Assembly: GCA_903859265.1 (NCBI GenBank)
Contig: CAIOLZ010000100.1
Span: 1-26,612 of the forward strand
Origin: an uncultured beta proteobacterium
Lineage (GTDB): Bacteria > Pseudomonadota > Gammaproteobacteria > Burkholderiales > Burkholderiaceae_C
Length of the DNA: 26,612 nucleotides
Direction of reading: 5' to 3'
Shown here: positions 7,718-16,185 of the stretch, one piece after another
Layout: each line of letters begins with the position of its first letter
Numbering within the stretch: position 1 is the first letter of the stretch
Notes under the pieces: generated by a model
Databases searched by the model: none
Seen by the model: only the letters and a program-made list of their open reading frames with translations
What the model was told of the DNA's origin: nothing
Translations under genes and position numbers: made by a program

Positions 7718-8371
7718 TCAGCCCTTTTGCGCAGGCTGATTCAGGCGCTTGGCCAGTCGGCGTTTGAATAGTTGGAAACGCATTTTGTAAATATCCATGG
7801 CACTGAATTTGTGCTGGGGGTAGTTGCGTTTGACCACATCACGCTCGTCGGCTGATTCCGGCACCCGAACTGCCCGTGAACTGGCGGCGAAACGCTTGAG
7901 GCGGGTAAGCAGCATGGTGGCTTCAAGGTCAGTTTTGCAGCGCTCCAGAAAATCCGGCGTGGCAGAGTATCCAATGCATTCGAGTCCGCTCCCGGTTCCT
8001 TTGGAGACGCGCAGTTTGTCCACCCGCATGCCCTCAAGGTCAAACATATCGGGCCACTCGAACAGGTGGATGTAGAGCGCGTTTGGCACGTATTGGTCAG
8101 TTGAAAATTCCTCGGGCACCAGATGCGCAGGACCAACAAAGTTGAACGTCAGCCAGATTTCCTGGGGCGCTTTGAAGGCTGGTTTGGCACTGCGATTGGA
8201 TCCGAAGTTGGGGCACAAATCGTCTGCGTCGCTCCAGATAAATCCGGATTGCAAAATGCGCAGCGCGGCGTCGGCCGAGGTCAGGTGGTAAAAACGGCGA
8301 AGCCGCGTTTTTGCGTCGCCGTCAAGCTGGTTAAAGCGAATGCGGCTTTTGAGCTTGGGATCAATTTTCAC
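7718..8371 (-). CDS. Unrecognised protein, possible ART-like fold
   Basis: This 217-residue protein starts at GTG 8371, chosen because GGAGG sits four bases upstream; an in-frame TTG at 8386 would add five residues. It is soluble-looking and rich in basic residues toward the C-terminus (KMRFQLFKRRLAKRL). The N-terminal stretch RRFYHLTSADAALRILQSGF is reminiscent of the YH-T...I...G opening of ADP-ribosyltransferase-like folds (for example DarT or KptA-type proteins). The rest matches nothing I can name, and catalytic residues cannot be assigned. It is divergent from murU, with 113 bases between the starts. Function unknown. Confidence 0.7.
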   Translation of the reverse strand: MKIDPKLKSRIRFNQLDGDAKTRLRRFYHLTSADAALRILQSGFIWSDADDLCPNFGSNRSAKPAFKAPQEIWLTFNFVGPAHLVPEEFSTDQYVPNALYIHLFEWPDMFDLEGMRVDKLRVSKGTGSGLECIGYSATPDFLERCKTDLEATMLLTRLKRFAASSRAVRVPESADERDVVKRNYPQHKFSAMDIYKMRFQLFKRRLAKRLNQPAQKG

Positions 8372-8484
8372 GAGGCCTCCGGGCAAACCTGCACATGGCT
8401 GGAATGTAGCGGCGAAGCCGGCAGGCGCCCGAAGCGATCCTGTAACAGTTCGTTACCGCAGCTCGGCTATGCTCGTGCCCCAAC

Positions 8485-9246
8485 ATGCCCAGCCGCGAAC
8501 CGAACCATTGCGCCAGCCCAGAGGCAAGCACCCGCCCCTGCCGCGCCATTCTGCTGGCTGCCGGTCGCGGTGAGCGCATGCGCCCGCTCACCGACCACAC
8601 GCCCAAACCTCTGCTGGAGGTGCGGGGAAAACCATTGATGCAATGGCATCTGGAGGCAATGGCCAACGAGGGGTTTGGTGATGTACTGGTCAATACTGCC
8701 TGGCTGGATACGCAGATTGAGGCGCGGTTTGGCACAACCTTGCGGTACTCGCATGAAGGCCGTGACTTCGGCGCAGCTCTGGAAACTGCGGGTGGCATCG
8801 CACGGGCTTTACCGGCACTGGACACGGTTTTCTGGGTGCTCGCGGGTGACATATTTGCACCCGATTTCGTGTTCTCCAAAGCACGTTTTGACGCTTTTTT
8901 GAAGAGCGATTTGCTGGCGCATATCTGGCTGGTGCCGAATCCCGAGCACAACCCGGACGGCGATTTTGGCCTCGATCCGGTCAGCGGCCTGGCCCTGAAT
9001 TTGCCCAAAGGCGCGGGGTTGGTGCGCTATACCTACTCCACCATCGGGATTTACCGCAAGGCGCTGTTCATGCCGCCGTATTGCTCCATACCGCCGGGCA
9101 ATCCATCTGGCACCAAGGCGGCGCTGGCACCACTGATGCGCGCAGCGATGGACCAAGCAAAAATCGGGGCTGAGATTTACACTGGGCGCTGGACCGACGT
9201 CGGCACGCCGCAGCGGCTGGAACAACTGAACCGCCAAAGCCAGTGA
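8485..9246 (+). CDS. murU: N-acetylmuramate-1-phosphate uridylyltransferase (MurU-like nucleotidyltransferase)
   Basis: This is a 253-residue nucleotidyltransferase. The Rossmann-like N-terminus carries the pyrophosphorylase signature LAAGRGERMRPLT (24-36) with K41 in PKPLL. It also shows ETAGGI (100-105) and metal-binding D122 in LAGDIF. MurU converts MurNAc-1-phosphate and UTP to UDP-MurNAc in the wall-recycling shortcut that bypasses de novo synthesis, acting after the kinase AmgK. About 18 extra residues precede the usual MKAMILAAG-like start; no better start codon exists nearer. pepP follows after 27 bases. The partner kinase gene is not adjacent but about 16 kb away at the window end, which is unusual. 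Other sugar nucleotidyltransferase activities cannot be excluded. Confidence 0.82.
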   Translation: MPSREPNHCASPEASTRPCRAILLAAGRGERMRPLTDHTPKPLLEVRGKPLMQWHLEAMANEGFGDVLVNTAWLDTQIEARFGTTLRYSHEGRDFGAALETAGGIARALPALDTVFWVLAGDIFAPDFVFSKARFDAFLKSDLLAHIWLVPNPEHNPDGDFGLDPVSGLALNLPKGAGLVRYTYSTIGIYRKALFMPPYCSIPPGNPSGTKAALAPLMRAAMDQAKIGAEIYTGRWTDVGTPQRLEQLNRQSQ

Positions 9247-9273
9247 ACTGAAACTGAAAAACACCGCATCCCT

Positions 9274-10659
9274 ATGAACGCATCCCTCTATCAATCCCGT
9301 CGCAACGCACTGGCAGCGCGTATGGGGCCCAATGGCATTGCCATCGTGCCGACAGCACCGGAACAACAGCGCAACCGCGACAGCGATTTTCAGTTTCGTC
9401 CGGACAGCTACTTTTATTATCTGTGCGGATTTGTGGAACCCAAGGCGTGGCTGGTCATCAGCGGCGACGGCAAAACCACGCTGTTTTGCCAGCCCAAAGA
9501 CCTGGAACGCGAAATCTGGGACGGTATTCGAGTAGGACCAGAGGCTGCACCGGGTGCGCTGGGTGTTGACGCGGCCTTTTCGGTGACGGAGCTCGATGCG
9601 AAGTTGCCCGCCTTGCTGGATGGGCGCGACGCCGTGTGGTTCCCGTTTGCCACCCACAAAGGACTGGAAGCACGTGTTGACAGCTGGCTCGCAGCGTTGC
9701 GCGCGCGCGTGCGTTACGGCACGCTTTGCCCTGAACAACAGCGCGATTTGTGCGGCCCGCTCGACGAAATGCGGCTTATCAAGGACGCGTCCGAGATTGC
9801 CACCATGCGCCGCGCCGGCCACATCAGCGCGGGTGCCCATATTCGCGCCATGCAGTTGTCCGCAAGCATGCTTCGCGCCGGTCAGGAAGTGCGTGAGTAC
9901 CACCTCGACGCCGAGTTGCTGCACGAGTTCCGCCGTCATGGTTCGCAGTACCCGGCCTATGGCTCCATCGTGGCAGCCGGTGCAAACGCCTGTGTGCTGC
10001 ATTACCGCGCAGATGCTGGCCTGGTGCGCGACGGCGAACTGGTGTTGATCGATGCGGGCTGCGAGCTTGACGGCTATGCCAGCGACATCACGCGCACCTT
10101 TCCCGCCAACGGCGTCTTCAGCGGGCCTCAAAGGGTTCTCTACGAACTGGTGCTGGCTTCGCAGGAAGCCGCGATTGCAGTCACCAAGGCGGGTGCCCGC
10201 TTTACCGACCCGCATGAAGCCACCGTCAAGGTGTTGGCACAAGGCATGCTCGATCTCGGGCTGCTCGACAAAAACAAGGTCGGCACGCTCGACGACGTGA
10301 TCGAAAAGCGGGCCTATTTCCAGTTCTACATGCATCGCACCGGCCACTGGCTTGGCATGGATGTGCATGACTGTGGCGCCTACACCGAACCGTCCGAATT
10401 GGGCGTGCGCCACGAGCGCAAAGACGCGCTGACGGGTGAGACCATCATCAACCGGCCCGCGCGCATTTTGCGCAGCGGCATGGTGCTGACCATTGAGCCA
10501 GGCATTTATGTGCGCCCGGCGGCGGGCGTACCCGAGGAGTTTCACAACATCGGCATCCGCATCGAGGACGATGCAGTGGTTACCGACACAGGCTGTGAGC
10601 TGATCAGCCGCGGCGTACCGGTGGCAGTCGATGCCATCGAAGCCCTGATGCGTGCCTGA
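9274..10659 (+). CDS. pepP: Xaa-Pro aminopeptidase (aminopeptidase P, M24B)
   Basis: This 461-residue cytosolic metallopeptidase removes N-terminal residues ahead of proline. The N-terminal aminopeptidase-P domain (about 1-140, with FRPDSYFYYLCGF) is followed by the pita-bread catalytic domain. All five metal ligands are visible: D260 (LIDAG), D271 (ASDITRTF), H358 (HRTGHWLGMD), E408 (TIEPG) and E431 (IRIEDD). These match the E. coli PepP spacing closely. It follows murU by 27 bases on the same strand, and the M15 peptidase gene begins 16 bases after its stop, so a three-gene operon is likely. The ribosome-binding site is weak. Confidence 0.95.
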   Translation: MNASLYQSRRNALAARMGPNGIAIVPTAPEQQRNRDSDFQFRPDSYFYYLCGFVEPKAWLVISGDGKTTLFCQPKDLEREIWDGIRVGPEAAPGALGVDAAFSVTELDAKLPALLDGRDAVWFPFATHKGLEARVDSWLAALRARVRYGTLCPEQQRDLCGPLDEMRLIKDASEIATMRRAGHISAGAHIRAMQLSASMLRAGQEVREYHLDAELLHEFRRHGSQYPAYGSIVAAGANACVLHYRADAGLVRDGELVLIDAGCELDGYASDITRTFPANGVFSGPQRVLYELVLASQEAAIAVTKAGARFTDPHEATVKVLAQGMLDLGLLDKNKVGTLDDVIEKRAYFQFYMHRTGHWLGMDVHDCGAYTEPSELGVRHERKDALTGETIINRPARILRSGMVLTIEPGIYVRPAAGVPEEFHNIGIRIEDDAVVTDTGCELISRGVPVAVDAIEALMRA

Positions 10660-10675
10660 CGGGTGAGTGACCGCT

Positions 10676-11194
10676 ATGAGCGACTATTTTTCAATGGCTG
10701 AGATGACCGAGAGCAGCACCGCCGTGCGCTTTGGTATCGACAACACACCAGACCTTCAAGTAGTTCAGAACCTGAGCATCACGGTCACCGGTCTGACGAA
10801 GGTGCGCCAGTTGCTGGGTCATCCGGTGCACGTCAACAGTGGTTATCGATGCGAGGCATTGGAAAAGATATTGAGCGCCAGTGATTACCAGGCATGGTGC
10901 CAGCGCAATGGGGACTTGCCGGGTGACGCCTCCTGGCAGCGCTATTTCGCCAACAAGGCCCACGCGCGCGGTTACGCGGCAGACTTTACCTGTGCCCAAT
11001 TTGGTAGCCCGACCGACATTGTGGCGCTCCTGCAAAGCTCGCGTATTGCCTTTGACCAGTGCATTGCAGAAGGCGATTGGGTACACATCAGCTTTGACCC
11101 CCGCCTGCGCGGTGAAGTATTGACCAAGCGGTTTGACGCAGCGGGCGTTTCAACCAGCTCCGTCCCTGTACCCCGGGGATCCATGAAGCGCTGA
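10676..11194 (+). CDS. M15-family zinc D-Ala-D-Ala peptidase-like protein
   Basis: This 172-residue protein resembles the phage/bacterial peptidase M15A (M15_3) family. It opens with a MSDYFSMAEMTESSTAVRFGIDN region and has SGYRC (R58), the zinc motif HARGYAAD (H96, D103) and the third ligand WVHISF (H137). Such enzymes cleave peptidoglycan cross-links and often serve as phage endolysins. No signal peptide is visible, so export would need a holin-like route or the enzyme acts in the cytoplasm. ATG 10676 is preferred over an in-frame GTG at 10667 because family proteins start at this point. It is probably co-transcribed with pepP and converges with the oxidoreductase gene after 11 bases. It may be a domesticated phage gene (inference). 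Confidence 0.8.
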   Translation: MSDYFSMAEMTESSTAVRFGIDNTPDLQVVQNLSITVTGLTKVRQLLGHPVHVNSGYRCEALEKILSASDYQAWCQRNGDLPGDASWQRYFANKAHARGYAADFTCAQFGSPTDIVALLQSSRIAFDQCIAEGDWVHISFDPRLRGEVLTKRFDAAGVSTSSVPVPRGSMKR

Positions 11195-11205
11195 ATTGCC
11201 CGCCA

Positions 11206-12252
11206 CTAAGGAACGAGCACCAGATTGCCGATGTGCTGCTTCTGCAAAAACTGCTGCTGCGCTGACGCGATATCCGCAAGCGCAAAAGTACCGGCCAGCA
11301 GCGGTTTTATCGCGTCGCGCTCGATGTAGCCGATCAGTGCCGGGAACACCGACTCGGTCCACGCAGTGCATCCCAGCAAGCTGATGTCCTTGAGATAGAG
11401 GTCGCGCATGTCCAGCGCCACATTGGCACCGGCAATAGCTCCGGAACTTACATAACGTCCCCCACGGCGCAAGATTTTGAGCAGCGCACCAAAACCCGCG
11501 CCGGCCACGTTATCCACCACCACGTCCACGCCGGTTAAACCCCTGTCTGCGCACTGTTGCAGCAGATCACTCTCACGGCTGAGTACCTCATCGGCACCGA
11601 TCGCAAGCAACTGCGCGCTTTTCTCGCGCGTGGTGACAGCGACCACATGCGCTTTGCGGCGTTTGGCAAGTTGCACCACCGCGGAACCCACGCCACCCGA
11701 AGCGCCGGTTACCAGCACACGATCACCCTCCACGACGCAGGCGCGTTGCAACATGTTCTCGGCAGTGCCATAGGCGCAAGGAATCGTGGCCAATTCCGCA
11801 TCGCTCCAGTGGCTTTGCACTGCAAACACCTCATGGGCCTTGACACGGACGAACTGCGCAAATGCGCCGTCAAAGTCCGTGCCCAACCACACCGTGTCGA
11901 GTGCGCCAAAACCTGACACCCGCATGCACGGACGCACCAGCACGCGCGACCCCAAGTGCAGCCCTGTTACGTCGGACGCCATTGCCACGATGCGACCGCA
12001 ACAGTCTGCGCCCTGAATCAGCGGAAATGGCGTCGCACCACTCCAACCCTGGGCGGCATCGGAGTCATCTCCTGTTGCAGAAGCATCCTCACGATTTCCG
12101 TACCAACCAACGCGGGTGTTGATGTCCGTGTTGTTGATTCCCGCAGCCAGAACCTGCAACAACACATCACCCTGGCCCAGTTCGGGCACGGGCACCTCGC
12201 GGTATTCCAGTCGCTCATAGCCACCCTGGCCGGTAGTAACAATGGCTTTCAC
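11206..12252 (-). CDS. Zinc-independent MDR oxidoreductase (quinone-oxidoreductase-like)
   Basis: This 348-residue medium-chain dehydrogenase/reductase has an N-terminal GroES-like domain and a Rossmann NADPH site TGASGGVGSAVVQLAK (about 182-197). Where zinc alcohol dehydrogenases have the first catalytic cysteine, this protein has AAGINNTDIN, as in quinone oxidoreductases. The structural four-cysteine lobe is also absent, so it is probably zinc-independent. It likely reduces an activated carbonyl or quinone using NADPH; the substrate is unknown. The start is GTG 12252, which overlaps the stop of the EamA gene (GTGA), indicating translational coupling in a gor-eamA-oxidoreductase operon. Confidence 0.85.
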   Translation of the reverse strand: MKAIVTTGQGGYERLEYREVPVPELGQGDVLLQVLAAGINNTDINTRVGWYGNREDASATGDDSDAAQGWSGATPFPLIQGADCCGRIVAMASDVTGLHLGSRVLVRPCMRVSGFGALDTVWLGTDFDGAFAQFVRVKAHEVFAVQSHWSDAELATIPCAYGTAENMLQRACVVEGDRVLVTGASGGVGSAVVQLAKRRKAHVVAVTTREKSAQLLAIGADEVLSRESDLLQQCADRGLTGVDVVVDNVAGAGFGALLKILRRGGRYVSSGAIAGANVALDMRDLYLKDISLLGCTAWTESVFPALIGYIERDAIKPLLAGTFALADIASAQQQFLQKQHIGNLVLVP

Positions 12253-13172
12253 AAGGCACCCCCCGAAGGAAAACTTGAAGGCGTTTCATCCTGCGCCAAT
12301 CGCTGGGTCCTGAACTGCCACAGCAAGTGGCTCAGCAAAGCTGCAAACACCAGCGCGCCACCCAGAAGTGTTCGAATGCCAGGCACCTCGCCATGCACCA
12401 GCCAGACCCAGACCGGCCCCAAAACCGGCTCGGTTACACCAATCAATGCGGCCAGCGCGGAGGGTATCAGCCGTACCCCGGTCACAAACAGCGCCATGCC
12501 CAGCCCGAGGTTGAACACGCCAAACAAAAACAGCAAAGAGGCGTCTTTCGCATTCACGGCAAAGTGCTGCAGCAACAGCGCCGCGACAACTCCTGCAATA
12601 GTGGTGCCCGAGCAAACCGCCGGCATCATGCCGACATTGGCATGGCGGCGCGTGATGACGGTGGCGCCGGCGAATACAAACGCTACCAGCACTGCCAAGC
12701 CGTCACCCAGGGGCGACAGCGATGTGCCCAGTGAACCGGAGACCATGGTGCCAATTCCGGCAATCACTGCGGCAATAGCAGCCCAGGTGGCGCCCGATAT
12801 GCGTTCCCCGAATAACAAAAATGCCATCAGCGCTGCCAGCAGGGGCACACCCGCCTGAATCAAAAGCACGTTGGCCACGGTGGTGTGCGCCAGTGCCACC
12901 ACGAATGCGGTGGACGCAGTGGCAAAGCAGATCGCCACACCCAGACCGGGCCATCCCATTTTCTGAAAGCTGTCTAAGGTGGCGCGCCAGCCATCGCGCC
13001 ACAGCATGAAACCCAACAAAAAGGCCGTTGCAAATAACGAGCGCCAGAACACCACGACCCAGCTGTCGCTGACCGTCAAATAACGCACAATCGCGCCGCC
13101 AAAACTCCAGACGGTTGCCGAGCCGAACACCAGCAGCACCCCTGTACGGTGCAGTTCCTCACCTGCTTTCAT
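12249..13172 (-). CDS. EamA-family (DMT superfamily) membrane transporter
   Basis: This 307-residue protein has about ten hydrophobic helices arranged as two EamA repeats (approximately 10-140 and 150-290). The second repeat includes LIGVTEPVLGPVWVWL, where glutamate and proline in the eighth to ninth helix are typical of the family. Members export metabolites such as amino acids or purines, or are of unknown specificity; the substrate cannot be inferred. It lies 30 bases downstream of gor and overlaps the following oxidoreductase gene by four bases, so it is the middle gene of a three-gene operon. Confidence 0.88.
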   Translation of the reverse strand: MKAGEELHRTGVLLVFGSATVWSFGGAIVRYLTVSDSWVVVFWRSLFATAFLLGFMLWRDGWRATLDSFQKMGWPGLGVAICFATASTAFVVALAHTTVANVLLIQAGVPLLAALMAFLLFGERISGATWAAIAAVIAGIGTMVSGSLGTSLSPLGDGLAVLVAFVFAGATVITRRHANVGMMPAVCSGTTIAGVVAALLLQHFAVNAKDASLLFLFGVFNLGLGMALFVTGVRLIPSALAALIGVTEPVLGPVWVWLVHGEVPGIRTLLGGALVFAALLSHLLWQFRTQRLAQDETPSSFPSGGAL

Positions 13173-13202
13173 GTGGGCACGCAGTGGGTCATTCGCATAG
13201 CT

Positions 13203-14582
13203 TCACAGGTTATGCCGATGCGCAGGCGCACGCATGGTGACCAGCTCTTCGGCCGCAGTCGGGTGAACCGCCAGCGTGGCGTCAAACGCCGCTTTGGTTG
13301 CACCGAGTTGCAAGGTGATGCCGACCAGTTGCGCCATCTCGCCGGTGTCCGGCCCGACACCGTGAAAGCCCAGCACCTTATCGGTCTCGCGGTCCACCAG
13401 CAGCTTCAAAAACACCTTGGAGGAGTGGCCTGAAAGCGTTGCGCGCATCGGGCGGAAAACACTCCGGTAAACGTCCACCTTGGAATACATTTGCACGGCC
13501 TGCGCTTCGGTCAGGCCGACCGCACCCGCCTCCGGCGTCGTGAACACAGCGCTGGGCACCAACGAGTGGTCAACCGCACGCGGCTGTTTGCCAAAAACGG
13601 TGTCAGCAAAAGCATGCCCTTCACGAATGGCCATGGGCGTGAGGTTGACCCGGTTGGTCACGTCGCCGACGGCATACACGCTCGGGACCGAAGTGCGGGA
13701 ATGCCCATCGACCTGGATGGCACCCGCCGCGTCGGTGGCGATACCCATGTGCTCGAGTCCCAGCCCCCATGTGTTGGGCTTGCGACCCACACCGCGCAAA
13801 ACACAGTCCGCGGGCAACTGCTCGCCGTTATCCAGTGTGACGGTCAATCCGGCAGTTCCCGCAGGCGGCGCATTTTTTTCAATCGCGCTAATTTGCCGAC
13901 CAAAGCACAGGCGAATGCCGACCTCCCCCAATTCCTGCGCCAGGTGGCTGCGCAATTCATCATCAAAACCGCGCAATATTTGCTCGCCACGCACCACCAC
14001 GGTAACCTCCGAGCCCAGACGTTTAAGCACACACGCCAGCTCCAGAGCGATATAGCCTGCACCCTGAACAACAACCTGTTGGGGCAAGGCTTCCAGCTCA
14101 AAAAAACCGTTGGAATCAATCGCCAGTGATTGCCCGGGGATGGCCGGCCCGGGGTCGGGGGTGGAGCCGGTAGCAATCAAAATATGCGCTGCGTGGAGCA
14201 CCGAACCGTCTGCCAAAAGAACGCTGTGCGGCGAATGCAGCTGTGCGCGGGACGCAAACACCGTCACACCCGCGCTGAGCAAGTTATTGCGGTAAATCTG
14301 TTCAAGGCGAGCCACTTCCCGGTCCCGGTTGGCCTTGAGCGTCGCCCAGTTGAACGATGTGCTTCCAACCGTCCATCCAAAGCCGGCTGCCTCTTCAAAC
14401 TCTTGCGCAAATCGCGACGCGTAAACCATCAGTTTTTTGGGAACACAGCCGCGAATCACACAAGTGCCGCCCAAGCGGTACTCCTCGATCAGTGCGACCT
14501 TGGCGCCGTGGCCGGCGGCAATTCGGGCTGCGCGCACGCCACCCGAACCACCACCGATGACAATCAGGTCAAATTGCGCCAT
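13203..14582 (-). CDS. gor: Glutathione-disulfide reductase
   Basis: This 459-residue flavoenzyme reduces glutathione disulfide with NADPH in the cytoplasm. Visible features are the FAD-binding GGGSGG motif (10-15), the redox-active disulfide GGTCVIRGCVPKK (C41, C46), a second nucleotide-binding domain beginning near QVVVQGAGYIALELA, the YAVGDV flavin motif and the C-terminal catalytic dyad H440/E445 in HPTAAEE. Length and cysteine spacing match Gor rather than dihydrolipoamide dehydrogenase or mercuric reductase. It is the first gene of the gor-eamA-oxidoreductase operon and is divergent from the glutamine-synthetase-like gene with 106 bases between the starts. Confidence 0.95.
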   Translation of the reverse strand: MAQFDLIVIGGGSGGVRAARIAAGHGAKVALIEEYRLGGTCVIRGCVPKKLMVYASRFAQEFEEAAGFGWTVGSTSFNWATLKANRDREVARLEQIYRNNLLSAGVTVFASRAQLHSPHSVLLADGSVLHAAHILIATGSTPDPGPAIPGQSLAIDSNGFFELEALPQQVVVQGAGYIALELACVLKRLGSEVTVVVRGEQILRGFDDELRSHLAQELGEVGIRLCFGRQISAIEKNAPPAGTAGLTVTLDNGEQLPADCVLRGVGRKPNTWGLGLEHMGIATDAAGAIQVDGHSRTSVPSVYAVGDVTNRVNLTPMAIREGHAFADTVFGKQPRAVDHSLVPSAVFTTPEAGAVGLTEAQAVQMYSKVDVYRSVFRPMRATLSGHSSKVFLKLLVDRETDKVLGFHGVGPDTGEMAQLVGITLQLGATKAAFDATLAVHPTAAEELVTMRAPAHRHNL

Positions 14583-14688
14583 ACAAACCCTTCCTGCTGT
14601 TTATTGCGTTTGAAAGTGGCACCAGCCAAGGACCCATTCGGTCTGAAAATAGGTGCCTTATAGCCACGCCAGAAAACGGTATTTCACC

Positions 14689-16038
14689 ATGACCCAAGCA
14701 TCGCACGCCGACCTCACATCCTTCTTCAAGCAACATGGAATAAGCGACGTGGAGTGTCTTTTCCCCGACGTTTCCGGCTATCCGCGCGGCAAGCTGATGC
14801 CCGCTGCCAACTTCGCTGCCGGTGCGGAGTTGCGCATTGCGCAGGCCATTCCGATGCAGTGCGTCACCGGCGACTATTCGTACCATCCGATTTTTCCCGA
14901 CGCGGACCCCGATATACGACTGGTTCCCGACCTGACCACGCTCAAGGTGTCACCCTGGTCGTCGGTGCCGCGTGCGTTTGCGATTCATGACTGCGTGGAG
15001 CTCAACGGCCAGCCGTGCGCATTTGCTGCGCGCTCCCTGCTCCAGCAGGTTCTGGCGCGCTACAAAGCGCAAGGTTTAACGCCGGTAGTAGCGCCCGAGA
15101 TTGAGTTTTACCTGACCGCACCCAGCGTCGATCCTGGCCTGGCGCTGCAGCCCCCCAGGACGCGTAACGGCCGCGCTGAAACCGGACAGTCTGCCTTCAG
15201 CATGAACATGCTCAATGAGCTGTCCGGGTTTTGGGATGATTTTCGACAGGCCCTGCAGGCGCTCGGCGTGCAAGCCGATACGTGGATTCATGAAGTTGGC
15301 ACGACGCAATACGAAATCAACCTGTTGCATGGTGATCCGGTTCAGGTCGCTGATCAGGCGTTTCTCTTCAAATATGCGGCCAAGGAAATTGCCATCCGCC
15401 ATGGGCTGAATGCCGTTTTCATGGCCAAGCCCGTCGCTGGCTCCCCGGGTAGTTCCATGCATTTGCACCAGAGCGTGGTGGACGCTGCTGGCCGTAACGT
15501 GTTCAGCGCTGACGACGGCGCAGAGACCGCGGCTTTCGGCCATTTCATCGGCGGACTGCAGGCTTATGTGCCGGACCTGATGCTTATCTTTGCGCCGTTC
15601 GTGAACTCCTATCGGCGCTTTGTGAAAGGCAGCCAGGCGCCTATCAATTTGGAATGGGGTTATGACAACCGCACCTCCGGCTTGCGTGTGCCTGTCAGTG
15701 GGCCGAGCGCGCGCAGGGTGGAAAACCGCATCGCCGGCGCTGACGCCAATCCCTACCTGGCGATTGCCGCCTCGCTGGCCGCAGGGCTGGCGGGGATGGA
15801 TGAAAAGCTGTCGCCGTCGATTCCTTTGGAAGCAGGTTCGAACGGCTACGACCGCGCACACGCCCTGTCGCGCAGCTTTCTGCCGGCGTTGGAATGCATG
15901 CAAAACAGCGCAACAAGCCGCCGCCTGCTAGGAGACGATTTTGTGACTGCTTACACCGCCGTCAAGGAACTCGAATACGAGAGCTACCTGAACGAAATCA
16001 GCGCCTGGGAGCGCCGTGTTTTGCTGCCCATGGTTTAG
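14689..16038 (+). CDS. Glutamine-synthetase-family ligase (gamma-glutamylpolyamine synthetase-like)
   Basis: This 449-residue protein has the glutamine synthetase fold. An N-terminal beta-grasp domain (FPDVSGYPRGKLMP) is followed by the catalytic domain with metal and ammonia-site residues PEIEFYL (E137, E139), EVGTTQYEINL (E202, E209), GSSMHLHQS (H258/H260), NSYRRFV and ENRIAGADANPYLA (R347). Length and divergence from GlnA suggest a PuuA-like enzyme that joins glutamate to an amine such as putrescine; the actual amine is unknown. The frame opens at GTG 14653, but ATG 14689 (MTQASHADLTSFF) fits the family start. No other putrescine-catabolism genes are in the window. Confidence 0.88.
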   Translation: MTQASHADLTSFFKQHGISDVECLFPDVSGYPRGKLMPAANFAAGAELRIAQAIPMQCVTGDYSYHPIFPDADPDIRLVPDLTTLKVSPWSSVPRAFAIHDCVELNGQPCAFAARSLLQQVLARYKAQGLTPVVAPEIEFYLTAPSVDPGLALQPPRTRNGRAETGQSAFSMNMLNELSGFWDDFRQALQALGVQADTWIHEVGTTQYEINLLHGDPVQVADQAFLFKYAAKEIAIRHGLNAVFMAKPVAGSPGSSMHLHQSVVDAAGRNVFSADDGAETAAFGHFIGGLQAYVPDLMLIFAPFVNSYRRFVKGSQAPINLEWGYDNRTSGLRVPVSGPSARRVENRIAGADANPYLAIAASLAAGLAGMDEKLSPSIPLEAGSNGYDRAHALSRSFLPALECMQNSATSRRLLGDDFVTAYTAVKELEYESYLNEISAWERRVLLPMV

Positions 16039-16120
16039 AGCGGCAGCCAGCAGCGCTATCGATGGATTAGGGAAAATCGATTGGCGTAGATATCAAACAA
16101 AAACTAACATTCGCTTCACA

Positions 16121-16145
16121 TTGATAGGAAATAACTACCGATCAA
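16121..16145. promoter_or_regulatory. Imperfect palindrome upstream of rubrerythrin, possible LysR-type site
   Basis: TTGAT and ATCAA arms flank a 15-base centre. Inside it, ATAG-N7-CTAC (16124-16138) differs by one base from the ATAG-N7-CTAT half-site known for OxyR. It ends 40 bases before the rubrerythrin ATG. A second tandem half-site was not found, so assignment to OxyR is tentative; peroxide control of the operon would make biological sense. Confidence 0.25.
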
Positions 16146-16185
16146 TGTTGCAAGCAAAGCCCCCTTTAATCCGCAGGAGCCCACC

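Noticed and set aside
8809..10545. A 578-codon open frame on the - strand opposite murU and pepP
   Set aside because: Both real genes on the + strand have intact catalytic motifs; the antisense frame shows no recognisable domain.
11168..11183. CCCCGGGGATCC resembling a cloning polylinker; a similar CCCCGGGGATTC occurs near 7487
   Set aside because: Both match vector polylinker only over a short stretch and are embedded in continuous native sequence, so vector contamination is unlikely.
14617..14640. TGGCAC resembling a sigma-54 -24 element before the glutamine-synthetase-like gene
   Set aside because: No TTGC-like -12 element follows at the required spacing.
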